Program-made: the position numbers and the translations under genes
From: Pelagomonas calceolata
Lineage: Eukaryota > Sar > Pelagophyceae > Pelagomonadales > Pelagomonadaceae
Direction of reading: 5' to 3'
Assembly (NCBI GenBank): GCA_918797485.1
Contig: CAKKNE010000001.1
Span: 186,001-250,000, forward strand
DNA: 64,000 nucleotides
The notes under the pieces: model-generated
What the model was told of the DNA's origin: nothing
Database searches by the model: none
Seen by the model: only the letters and a program-made list of their open reading frames with translations
Shown: positions 36,807-44,848 of the stretch, in pieces
How the letters are laid out: each line of letters opens with the position of its first letter
Numbering within the stretch: the first letter of the stretch is position 1

Positions 36807-38787
36807 CTACGATACGCTTGCGAGGTAAGTTCGGACTCGTCGGGTCAAGTGATGTTCGGGGCCGTAGGCGCGCTCCCAAATTGCATGGGCGCGGCCGTAG
36901 TATTCGCGCGCCTTGGCTTGGTCGCCGAGGCCATCGCACAGATTACCGAGATTTGCGAGTGGTAAGGCCACATCCGGGTGGTCGCGGCCGTGCGCCCGCT
37001 CGTTGATCGCGAGCGCGCGCTCCAGCATGTCTCGCTTCTTCGCCTGGTCGCCTAATCTACCGTACGCATTACCGAGGTACGTCAGCGTGCGGGCCACTTG
37101 CGTGTGGTCGCGGCCATACGCCCGCTCGTTGATCGCGAGCGCGCGCTCCAGGACGTCTCGTGACTTCGCGTGGTCGCCCAAGTCGCCGTACGCGTTCCCG
37201 AGGTTCGTCAGCGTCTTGGCTACGTTCGGGTGGTCGCGGCCGTACGCCCGCTCGTTGATCGCGAGCGCGCGCTCCACCATGTCTCGCTTCTTCGCGTGGT
37301 CGCCTAAACTGCCGTACGCGTTCCCGAGGCTCGTCAGCGTGCTGGCCACTTCCGCGTGGTCGCGGCCGTAAGCTCGCTCCTTAATAGCGAGCGCGCGCTC
37401 CAGCATGTCTCGCTGCTTCGCGGGGTCGCCTAAGTAGCCGTACGCACTCCCGAGGTTCGTCAGCGTGAGGGCCACGCTCGTATGGTCGCGGCCGTACGCC
37501 CGCTCCTGGATCGCGAGCGCGCGCTCCTGCAGGTCGCGCAGCTTGTCGTAGTCGCCAAGGCCCCGTCACGCGTTCGAGATGATGAAACACGTCGGCGACT
37601 TTCGTACTATCTTCACCGTACTCGCGCTCGTAGATCGGGTGCGCCCGCTCCAAGGCGTCGCGCGCCTTGGCGTAGTCGTCGCCGAGGCGCCCGTACGCGA
37701 CCCCAAGATCAAACAGCGCCTTGCCCGCCTCCTTGCTCTCCGCACCAAACGCGCGCTCCTTCTCCGCTAAGATAGCTTCCCGGACCTTCACGACGCCCGC
37801 GGACTCCTGAATCGACGTGAGCAACGCGCAGAGACCGTCAAGCAATTTCGCGTCAGCACCAGAGCCGAGCACGTGGTCCACCAACTCATCCACATCGTTC
37901 GCCTCGTCGACTGGAAGCTTGCACAGCATCTCGAGCCGCTGCGCGACCGCGTCTGAATTGCCCAAGAAAAACGACCGAAAGTACTCGTAGACCGTGTGGC
38001 TCCGGTGCAGCGCCTCCGAATCTTTGATCGGCATGAGATGGATCTGAAGCTCGCACAAGTGCGTCACGTTCTCGACTTTCACGGCGACGTTCATCAAAAT
38101 GTCCTGGTAGCCGTTGAATAGTGGAGGATTAAAACGGTTCTTCGTCCGCACAATATCCACACGGTCGTCCGCTTCGAGCGACGCGTAGAGCTGCACGATG
38201 GCCTCCTCGGTCTGACATAGAGCCGCGCCGCGCGTAATATCAAAAAGCCAGCTGTAGCACGGCGCCGTCTTGTCCGCGTACTCGTCTCTCGCCTTGGCGC
38301 CGGCACGGTCGCGGCCCTTCAGCGGCGCAATTTTTAACGTGACGCCGTCGGGGCACGCGGCCGTCATAATCTGCTCAAACTGCACGCTCGCTAGCGCGGC
38401 GACCTCGTACAGCGCGTCGAGCGACGCGGCCGGCTCGCCGTCGAGGCCGCATTGCCGACACTCGTCGCCGAGACTCTTGCCCACCCAGGGGATCTCGCGC
38501 ACCGGGCCCTTGATGTGCACGCGCGCGATCTCTGCAATTTGCTCCCGTGCGGACTTGAACGCCTTCAGGTTGTGAAACATGCATTTCCGCGGGTCGAGCG
38601 CGCGCTCGTCGTGCTCCTTGGCGTGGGCCTCTATCGTGGGCCACGGCACCGTGCGCGTCCCGTCCGGGCCCTCGGTCGCGGCCGCATCAAAGGCTCGCTT
38701 AGCCTTGTCGTCGAAGAGGACGCCGACCTCGCTTTTTAGCCTTACTTCGGTGAGCGGTTTCCTGTCGGTCGACGCGCCTGAGCCCAT
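36807..38787 (-). CDS. RelA/SpoT-like and TPR protein, N-myristoylation motif, one frame break
   Basis: The start MGSGASTDRK is a good myristoylation site. Residues about 180-290 resemble the RelA/SpoT synthetase fold in its eukaryotic variant: CYSWLFDITRGAALCQTEE, RTKNRFNPPLFNGYQDILMN, HLCELQIHLMP, then HTVYEYFRSFF. The C-terminal part is kinesin-light-chain-like TPR with 42-residue units (ALAINERAYGRDHPNVAKTL). The frame breaks near 37561-37575; the expected NAYG-LGDYDKLRDLQ unit spans it. Catalytic competence is not shown, and the family's role in eukaryotes is unknown. Confidence 0.75.
36978..37520. repeat. Coding tandem repeat, 126-bp period (42-residue TPR)
   Basis: GTGGTCGCGGCC or its one-base variant recurs at 36978, 37104, 37230, 37356 and 37482, exactly 126 bp apart. 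The nucleotide identity between units is high, which suggests recent expansion or gene conversion. Confidence 0.9.
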
Positions 38788-39226
38788 GTGCTATCGCGGG
38801 CTGTTGTTCCTATATGGAGGTATCTATGTGCTCTGGGCTTGCAGGCTGCCCCCAAGTGCCAGATCGCTGCGCGTATGGGCAATTCCTTTTTTTAAGGTGT
38901 AGCTGGTGTGTCGGCGCAGCCCCGATACAACTTAAGCACAGCAGCTGCTCAGTCTCGGATAAGCAGGATCATCGATCAGCCATCAGCTGATCAGCCAGCG
39001 CCGAGGGAGATGCCGAGGGCCCGGCTAGTGCCCGCGCGGCTCCGGCCGAAGACCGCCACGGCAGGACCCCCCGCCGCCGCCGCGACGCCTCCGCCGCCGG
39101 CGGGAAAGGCCAGACCGAGGCGGCGCCCCGGCACCGTTTTTTTTGGCTCAGAGTGCCACGGCTTCGCGCAAGAAGCTTGGGCCCGCGCCGAACGGGGCAG
39201 CCCTCGTCCCCAGGAGGCCCAGCACG
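38788..39226. other. Divergent promoter; possible 5' extension of next gene
   Basis: A frame from an ATG at 39010 (MPRARLVPARLRPK..) stays open to an 8-T run at about 39136-39143 and would join the downstream gene with a one-base shift there. Without that, the region is non-coding. Confidence 0.4.
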
Positions 39227-40054
39227 ATGACCTTCCCCGCTTTGCTAGCCCACAGCAGCCCGCCCCTGCGGCTCTGGCGCTTCGCAGGGGTTGTTTTTTT
39301 GGTGGCGCAGGCCATCTCCGACTCCTTGTCGCTGCGGGACACGTGGAAGGCGAAGCATATTGTGGAACAGTGCCTCACGGACGGCGCGCCGCGCACCATC
39401 GAGGGCGTGGAATGCAATAGATGCATCACGAAGGCGTGGCAGAAGCCGGCCGTGGGCCACCCTGAGCGGCTCTACGATGAAAAACTGCACGCCTACGTGC
39501 ACCAGGTCGACTATATCGTGTGGTGGTACCTCTTGCTGGACATCTTCGTCCATTTGATTTCGGGACGAAAAGTGTCGAAGGACGGCTACAAGGACCTCAA
39601 ACCCCTATACCACTCCTACCTGAAGAGCTGGTGGTTCTCGGTCGATGTGGGGTGCTTGATGCCGGGCTTGATCTCGGCCTTACTGGCTTACATTCTACGA
39701 CGGACTGGGTTAAATCATCCGCTCCACTTCGCGGTGACGCACATAAAGATCAGGCTCCACCCGCCCAAGAAACTCATCCGGCCGGGCAAGATCATCCGGC
39801 AGCTCCTGTTCTCGCTGCTGCGCTTCGCGATGCACCACCGGCGACTCGTGAGGAGTCTGATCGCGGAGATCGAGATCGTCGCGCGCGTCGCGGAGACGGG
39901 TCGCTTGATCGCGCGGGAGACGCACGTCTTGGCGGAGCTCGAGGAGCAGTTCGAGGACGCGTACTACGCGCGCGGGTCTTTAAGGGCCGATAGCCCGAAG
40001 AACGCGCCGAGGCGGTCGTCGCCGCGCTTGGCGGAGCGGAAGAAGCTGCGGTGA
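39227..40054 (+). CDS. Membrane protein resembling an S1-S3 fragment of a voltage-sensor channel
   Basis: 275 residues from the ATG at 39227. Hydrophobic segments lie at about 15-35, 105-120 (VWWYLLLDIFVHLISG) and 145-170 (WWFSVDVGCLMPGLISALLAYIL). The DIF..GRKVSKDGYKDLKPLYHSYLKSWWFSVDVG pattern recalls the S2-S3 region of HCN/EAG-type channels (LDI..G..Y..WF.IDL..P), but there is no S4 charge ladder and no pore. The C-terminal half is a basic helical domain. This may be a non-conducting relative; resemblance is weak. Confidence 0.5.
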   Translation: MTFPALLAHSSPPLRLWRFAGVVFLVAQAISDSLSLRDTWKAKHIVEQCLTDGAPRTIEGVECNRCITKAWQKPAVGHPERLYDEKLHAYVHQVDYIVWWYLLLDIFVHLISGRKVSKDGYKDLKPLYHSYLKSWWFSVDVGCLMPGLISALLAYILRRTGLNHPLHFAVTHIKIRLHPPKKLIRPGKIIRQLLFSLLRFAMHHRRLVRSLIAEIEIVARVAETGRLIARETHVLAELEEQFEDAYYARGSLRADSPKNAPRRSSPRLAERKKLR

Positions 40055-40312
40055 CGTGCTGTCGTTCGATCGGTTCCGGTGCGTCTATCACGCGGCGGAG
40101 AGTAAGTTGTCTTCCTCTAAGATTTGCTCACGGGTTTTTTGCTCGATCCGATTTTGATTAAGGCCATTTACTCACGCTGTGTGGCTCGATCCGGCTGCAG
40201 AATTTGCACAGAGCAACGACATAGGTAGCTCCATCAACGGCGTCGGCGAATCCAGCCGTGTTTGCCCACAGCCTCACAAAGACTGCCGGAGAGCATATTT
40301 GTATTTCGAGCA

Positions 40313-41116
40313 ATGCGACGCGCAGCTGTCCTGTTGGGGGCAATCCTGCCGGTGGGCAGCGCGCTGCGAGTCGCAAGGCCAGCACCTCAGGCCGTCGACC
40401 GCCGCGCCTTCGCCGCCGCGCTCACAACATTAATACCGGGAGTAGCAAACGCAGCGCTGGCACGCGACGCGCCGCCGCCGCCGGGCATCCTCGAGAATAG
40501 GGACCGCGGCCTGAACGAGAAGGCTTTGATCGCGAACGATTTCTACTTCGTGACTGGACGGAAGCCGCCGCGCGTCCTCGACGTCCAAAACTTACCGCGT
40601 GACGATCCGAAATGGAACGCCTGGGGCGAGTGCGCATCCGGTTCTGACGGGTCGAACGCGTGCACGTACATTCCCCTGAAGCAGCGGTACGACGCCTACT
40701 CGAAGCACGGTTTAACGGTGCGAGCCGCCTCCGAGGACCTGGCCGACCTCGGCCAGGCCCTGCGGAAGAAAGATCTGAACACGGCTTCATTCTTGCTCGA
40801 CAGCGGCGAGAAGGGCAAGGCGCCTTCCTCGTTACGCCAGGCGTCGCGCAAGGCCCTGTTGTTGGCCGACGGGCTGCTTATCTCCGCGAACAGCGGCAGC
40901 CTCGGCCGCGAGGTCCTCGTGGCGAGGTACTACATCAACGAGTTCCACTACGCGACGGAGCGCATCGCCGATATGCTATCGGCGGACGACGTCGACTGGG
41001 CGGCCGCGGCGGAGTTGTGGCGCCTCGGCGCGGACTCGTACAACTCCTTCTTCGTCTGCGTCAACAAGGCGATTGTTCCGAAGGTCGGAGAGAAGTTTCT
41101 GGCGGTGCGGGTATAG
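40313..41116 (+). CDS. Thylakoid-lumen-targeted helical protein
   Basis: 267 residues from the ATG at 40313. It has a signal peptide (MRRAAVLLGAILPVGSALRV) and then a twin-arginine lumen signal (DRRAFAAALTTLIPGVANA), so Tat transport into the thylakoid lumen is likely. The mature C-terminal half is all-helical (DLADLGQALRKKDLNTASFL, LLLADGLLISANSG, AAAELWRLGADSYNSFF), somewhat like PsbQ-type four-helix bundles. I do not assign a family. Confidence 0.7.
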   Translation: MRRAAVLLGAILPVGSALRVARPAPQAVDRRAFAAALTTLIPGVANAALARDAPPPPGILENRDRGLNEKALIANDFYFVTGRKPPRVLDVQNLPRDDPKWNAWGECASGSDGSNACTYIPLKQRYDAYSKHGLTVRAASEDLADLGQALRKKDLNTASFLLDSGEKGKAPSSLRQASRKALLLADGLLISANSGSLGREVLVARYYINEFHYATERIADMLSADDVDWAAAAELWRLGADSYNSFFVCVNKAIVPKVGEKFLAVRV

Positions 41117-41446
41117 CTAATTCATCAAAATGCTAGCGGCATGTAAGACACTAGGCCTAGCTAGCAAGGAAGCACAGCTTGCCCTGGACACGGCTGGCTG
41201 CGGCATCCGGTGCGGGCGCGGCGTCCCGAGACGATTAAAAACCACGCGCAAAGCCCAGAGAACGAGTTGTGCTGCGCGCCCGCCGGCGAGGAGACCTTGC
41301 GAGCCCAAAAACCGCCCTGCCTCAAACGCCGGCGAACGCCATCGACGAGACGATTGAAAAGCACGCGAAGCGCAGAGAACGCCGGGAGAGACGGCGCGAG
41401 CCCAAAAAACCGCCCCGCCTCAAACGCCGTCGAAAACGCAGGCACG
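41117..41446. other. Leader region with diverged tandem duplication
   Basis: Holds a palindrome copy at 41132-41155. A roughly 115-bp unit (CGAGACGATT..CACGCG..CAGAGAACG..CGAGCCCAAAAA..CCGCC..GCCTCAAACGCCG) is present twice, about 41228-41335 and 41346-41436. No gene. Confidence 0.55.
41132..41155 (-). promoter_or_regulatory. Recurrent promoter palindrome, copy 4
   Basis: Plus strand reads GCTAGCGGC then ATGTAAGACACTAGG; the reverse complement agrees with the copy at 43907 at nearly every base. It lies about 290 bp upstream of the next ATG. Confidence 0.5.
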
Positions 41447-41710
41447 ATGGCGACCGTCCACACGCGCCTCATCCAGTACCTGACGAAGCTCGGCGGCGGC
41501 CCCGCGCCCTGGGCGCCCGCGAACCTCGCGGGCACCGCGGCACTCTTCGGCGCGTCGGCCGTCTGCGCCGGGGCCTACACGCTCTGGGGGTCCTCCGGCG
41601 TGCCCGGCACGCACAAAAGCTCGCTCTGGCAGGAGGCGACGAACGCCTACCTCAAGTTCCAGGGGGCCGACCCGATCTCGTACCCGGAGGTCGGCAAGCC
41701 CAAATTTTAA
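41447..41710 (+). CDS. Small single-span protein, possibly mitochondrial
   Basis: 87 residues. The basic N-terminus (MATVHTRLIQYLTKLG) precedes one hydrophobic segment (AGTAALFGASAVCAGAYTLWG) and an aromatic, polar tail (SLWQEATNAYLKFQGADP). This layout is common in accessory subunits of respiratory complexes, but I recognise no specific one. The stop codon is only 4 bases before the next ATG, so the two may share a transcript. Confidence 0.6.
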   Translation: MATVHTRLIQYLTKLGGGPAPWAPANLAGTAALFGASAVCAGAYTLWGSSGVPGTHKSSLWQEATNAYLKFQGADPISYPEVGKPKF

Positions 41711-41714
41711 TACC

Positions 41715-42041
41715 ATGGCGGCGAGAATATTAATACTGATGGCGGCGGCTTCAGCTCTAAGTGTGACACGTCGCGTTTTGTTGCTCGCGTCTACCGGCGA
41801 CCAGGCGCGGCGTTTATTAAATGACCTCGACGAGGCGTCGTCGAGGCTCGACGCGTCCCTCAATACGAAGAGTCTCCCCACGGACCTCCCCTCGCGATTC
41901 AACGTGACGGCGGGCCCGGCCCAACGCACTGGGGTCAACCAAAGGACGGGCTACTGCTGGTACGAGCTCGCCGGCGAGTGGAGCCGTTTAGAAGGCGACC
42001 AGTGTTCGCAGCGGGACGCGAAGGGCCGACTCCAACCATAA
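41715..42041 (+). CDS. Small secretory/plastid-targeted protein of unknown function
   Basis: 108 residues. MAARILILMAAASALS looks like a signal peptide, followed by VTRRVLLLAST, a possible transit segment. The rest is polar with two cysteines near the end (GYCWYEL, DQCSQRD). It starts 4 bases after the preceding stop codon and ends 13 bases before the stop codon of the converging gene, so it may be the second cistron of a dicistronic mRNA. Confidence 0.55.
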   Translation: MAARILILMAAASALSVTRRVLLLASTGDQARRLLNDLDEASSRLDASLNTKSLPTDLPSRFNVTAGPAQRTGVNQRTGYCWYELAGEWSRLEGDQCSQRDAKGRLQP

Positions 42042-42054
42042 TACTTGATTGTTT

Positions 42055-43718
42055 TTACCCGGGCCCCGCCTCGCCGGACACGCCCAAAGCCGACGGCCGC
42101 GGCAGCTCGCCGCCGTAGTAGTTCCGCAGGCGCAGCAAGTCCGTCCGCGTCACGATGCCCAGCAGTCGGCCATCGTCTTCCACCACCGGAACCCGCCCGA
42201 CGGTCGTGACGAGGATCTCCTCGAGCCGCGCCAGAGGCGTATCCCGGCTGACGGTCGTCACCTGCGTGCGCATGACGCCCTTCACTTTATCATTTTGCCT
42301 TCCAGCTTTTTCAGCTTTAGAAACGTCGCTCATCTTCAGGACGCCCCGCAGCCGGCCCTTCGCGTCGACCTGTGTGGAAATCACCCAATGAGTCGGGTGC
42401 ACATCGCCACGCCATCGAGCTGGCGTCGCGTCGATGGCGTGGAGACGCGCCGCGACAATTTGATTTATGCACTGGCGTCGACGACGGCCGTCGCCTTCAG
42501 CGAGTGCGCATTTAACAATCGACGAGCGTCGGCGATGGTCGCGTCGTCCTTGAGCGTCACTACTGCGGATGTCATGATTGCGGCCGCCGTCGGCTCGGCT
42601 GGTATTTGCCCCAAGACGTACTCCCGCGCCACGTCGAGCACGTTCCGCGGCGCGCCCATGGCCTTGCGGTCGTTCTCCGGCACGGCCGCCGCCGCAGCTC
42701 TCGCGTGGCCGCCGCCTCCAAATTTGGACATCACTGTTCGGAGGTCGACCGTCGCGGCTCCCGGTCTGGCTCTTCCAATGAGGTCCAGGCCGTTCTGGTG
42801 CTCGCAGGCCATGATGAGCACGTCGGCAGCTGTGAGCTCGAGCAACTCTTCCACGACCGCGGCTAAGCCGGGCACGTAGCCTTTGCTGCGGACCGCGACC
42901 GTGGCGACGCCGACGCCGCGGTACAAACGCGACTCCACAGTTCTTAGAGCCGTCGCCAGGATCTTCCGCTGATCTCCGCTTATTCGTTCCACCCCGAACT
43001 CTGCGATGGCGGCTTGGGACGCGCCCTTGCGCAGCAGCCACGCTAAAGCGTCGGCGTCTCGCGCCGTCGTCGTCTCGTAGGCGAGGCCGCCTGTGTCCGC
43101 CCGGATGCCTAGCACGTACAACGTTGCTTCCGGTACTGATGGGGTCACGTCGGCGTCCCGGAGTCGCTCCACTCATGGCGTAGTGGTGCTACCAACGGGT
43201 TCAACCACGACCTCCGTGGCATGCAGTCCCAACGACTCGGACTCCTCGCCCTCGCCCCCGACGTGGTGGTCGTAGACGTGCAGCGACTGCGCGAGACTGA
43301 GCCATCTTTTCGACCGTCCTAGGCGCGCGGCCCGACGCGCGTCGACAACGCCCAATGCCTCAATATCAGACCCGTCGATGGTCTTGAAACCGCGCACGGG
43401 CAACACATGCTTGTGGTAGGCCAGGAACCGCTGGACCACCGGCACCGCGCCGCGTGGCATGACGACGCGCGCCGGCACGAGTGAAAACTCCGGGTCCCGG
43501 CCCCATAGAGAAGCTAAGGCGCAGGCCGCGGCGAGCGAGTCGAAGTCGCAGTTTGTGGTGGTGAGGACGACGTTGCAGGGCTCGGCCGTAATCTCGGCGA
43601 CAGGTTCTTGCGTCGCGGCGCGGAGTGCAGTGCTGCACTTTGGCCTTGGTGCAAGGAAACCTCCCGCCGTTTGCGTGATGGCCAGGAGCGCTGCGGCGAC
43701 TCGTCGTGTTCGCGGCAT
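42055..43718 (-). CDS. DHH-DHHA1-CBS protein, plastid-targeted, with in-frame TGA
   Basis: Exons 42483-43718 and 42055-42369 sum to 517 codons. MPRTRRVAAALLAITQTAGG then FLAP resembles a signal peptide with an ASAFAP-type plastid motif. DHH phosphoesterase motifs are intact: CDFDSLAA, GVVDARR, VYDHHV, IRADTGG. DHHA1 shows FGGGGHARAAA. Two CBS units follow (AIMTSAVVTLKDD, DGRLLGIVTRTDLLRL). Cyanobacterial relatives continue into a CCA/poly(A) polymerase domain that is missing here. A TGA at 43173-43175 interrupts the frame after VGSTTTP, at a position that is hydrophobic in relatives. It may be a base error, read-through or a broken gene. Confidence 0.75.
42370..42482 (-). mobile_element. Introner element with 8-bp target-site duplication
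   Basis: 113-bp intron. In gene direction GTCGACGC begins the intron and begins exon 2, so the duplicated target supplies the donor. The ends are roughly complementary: CAGTGCATAAATC after the first repeat, GATTTCCACACAG before the second. Inside is a hairpin of CCACGCCATCGACGCGAC and TCGATGGCGTGG. Splicing restores AVVDAKGRLRGVL of the CBS domain. Confidence 0.85.
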
Positions 43719-44101
43719 TGCTGCGACGCGCGCTGCAGCTGCCCTCCTGCTTGCTCTTCGTTGCACGCTTGCTCCTAGCTACCGCAACGCAGAGAAGGCG
43801 TAGCCAGCGTGCCTCAGGGCTGCGATAGGACGTCCCGTGGCCTTATTCTTGATATTGTGAACGTGCACGGGGTTTGTTGCGGGTGCAAGCGCGCGCCGAG
43901 GTCTCTCTAGTGCCTTACATGCCGCTAGCTAAATCCGTAATCGGGAGACCAGCCTCTCGCTCGGAGCCTGAGCCTCCGCTGGCGTTCGCGCAGCGGCACG
44001 CCACAGCTTAAACGCACCGGAACTGGTCAGAGATCTGCCGCTCCATCCCTGGACCAGCGGGCGTGGTCATCCCGTACATCCTTACCGGCCGAGCCGCAGC
44101 A
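43719..44101. other. Divergent promoter region
   Basis: Between the DHH-CBS gene and the ankyrin gene; contains palindrome copy 5. No other signal. Confidence 0.4.
43907..43929 (+). promoter_or_regulatory. Recurrent promoter palindrome, copy 5
   Basis: CTAGTGCCTTACAT then GCCGCTAGC, about 175 bp upstream of the ankyrin-protein ATG. Confidence 0.5.
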
Positions 44102-44827
44102 ATGGCTGATTCCGGTTCTGATTCCGATTCCAACTCCATTCCCGAAGAGCAGCAAGAGATCTGCGACGCTGTACGAGCTTTCGACGTCGAAGCTTTGCGC
44201 CGATGCCTCGCTGCTGGCGTCGACCCTAACCTAAGGGAACCACGGTCAAAATTCCCGCTGTTGTACTACGCGATACTTTGGGGTAGCGGGGTGCGTCCCG
44301 AAAGGACTATTCAGGCGCGACTCGCGTGCATTTCGATGCTGCTGGAGGCCGGCGCTTCAGTAGATTTAGGTCCCGAGGGTACCGATGGAAGAACGCCGTT
44401 GCATTACATTGCGAGCTATAAAACCCCATCATACCAAGCCGTCATCGCATTACTCATAAAATCGGGCGCCGATGTCAACACTACTTACTTTGGGGGCTCA
44501 GTGTTAGAAACTGCAGCAATGAGTGGTGTGGCCGCTACCGTCAAGAAGCTCATCACGGCGGGCGCAGTGGGTTTAGACCGAGCGCTGGTAAAAGCGATTG
44601 CGAAAGGCAACCAACGCACTTACGCTCCGCTCATGCGCGCCGGAGCAGCAATACCTCTATCTAGTAGCACCTTCTGTGAGAAAATCCGCATAGCAGGAGG
44701 CTTCAAAGCCTATGAAAACGCGCACCGCCAGCGACTCGTGGCGATCTTCGCGCCGAAATTCCCTCATCTCCCGGCCGACATGCTCGGGCGCGTCCTCGAG
44801 TTTGTATTCGACGTGGGGGGTCACTGA
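44102..44827 (+). CDS. Ankyrin-repeat protein
   Basis: 241 residues from the ATG at 44102. After a Ser/Asp start come four to five ankyrin units: AFDVEALRRCLAAGVDPNLRE, LACISMLLEAGASVDLG, DGRTPLHYIASYKTPSYQAV, IALLIKSGADVNTTYFGG and VKKLITAGAVGLDRAL. The end (FPHLPADMLGRVLEFVFD) resembles a SOCS/F-box-like leucine-rich helix. Ankyrin repeats mediate protein binding; partner unknown. It converges on the next gene with 21 bases between stops. Confidence 0.85.
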   Translation: MADSGSDSDSNSIPEEQQEICDAVRAFDVEALRRCLAAGVDPNLREPRSKFPLLYYAILWGSGVRPERTIQARLACISMLLEAGASVDLGPEGTDGRTPLHYIASYKTPSYQAVIALLIKSGADVNTTYFGGSVLETAAMSGVAATVKKLITAGAVGLDRALVKAIAKGNQRTYAPLMRAGAAIPLSSSTFCEKIRIAGGFKAYENAHRQRLVAIFAPKFPHLPADMLGRVLEFVFDVGGH

Positions 44828-44848
44828 ATGTACTGTTAAACAATTACA

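Noticed and set aside
41339-41352. GCCATCGACGAGACG in the 41.3-kb leader as an introner
   Set aside because: Only the core matches; there is no ACACAG end or hairpin, and the surrounding duplication explains the sequence.
43173-43175. TGA as selenocysteine in the DHH-CBS protein
   Set aside because: The position is hydrophobic in relatives rather than Cys, and no SECIS element could be recognised by eye. Kept only as an open possibility.
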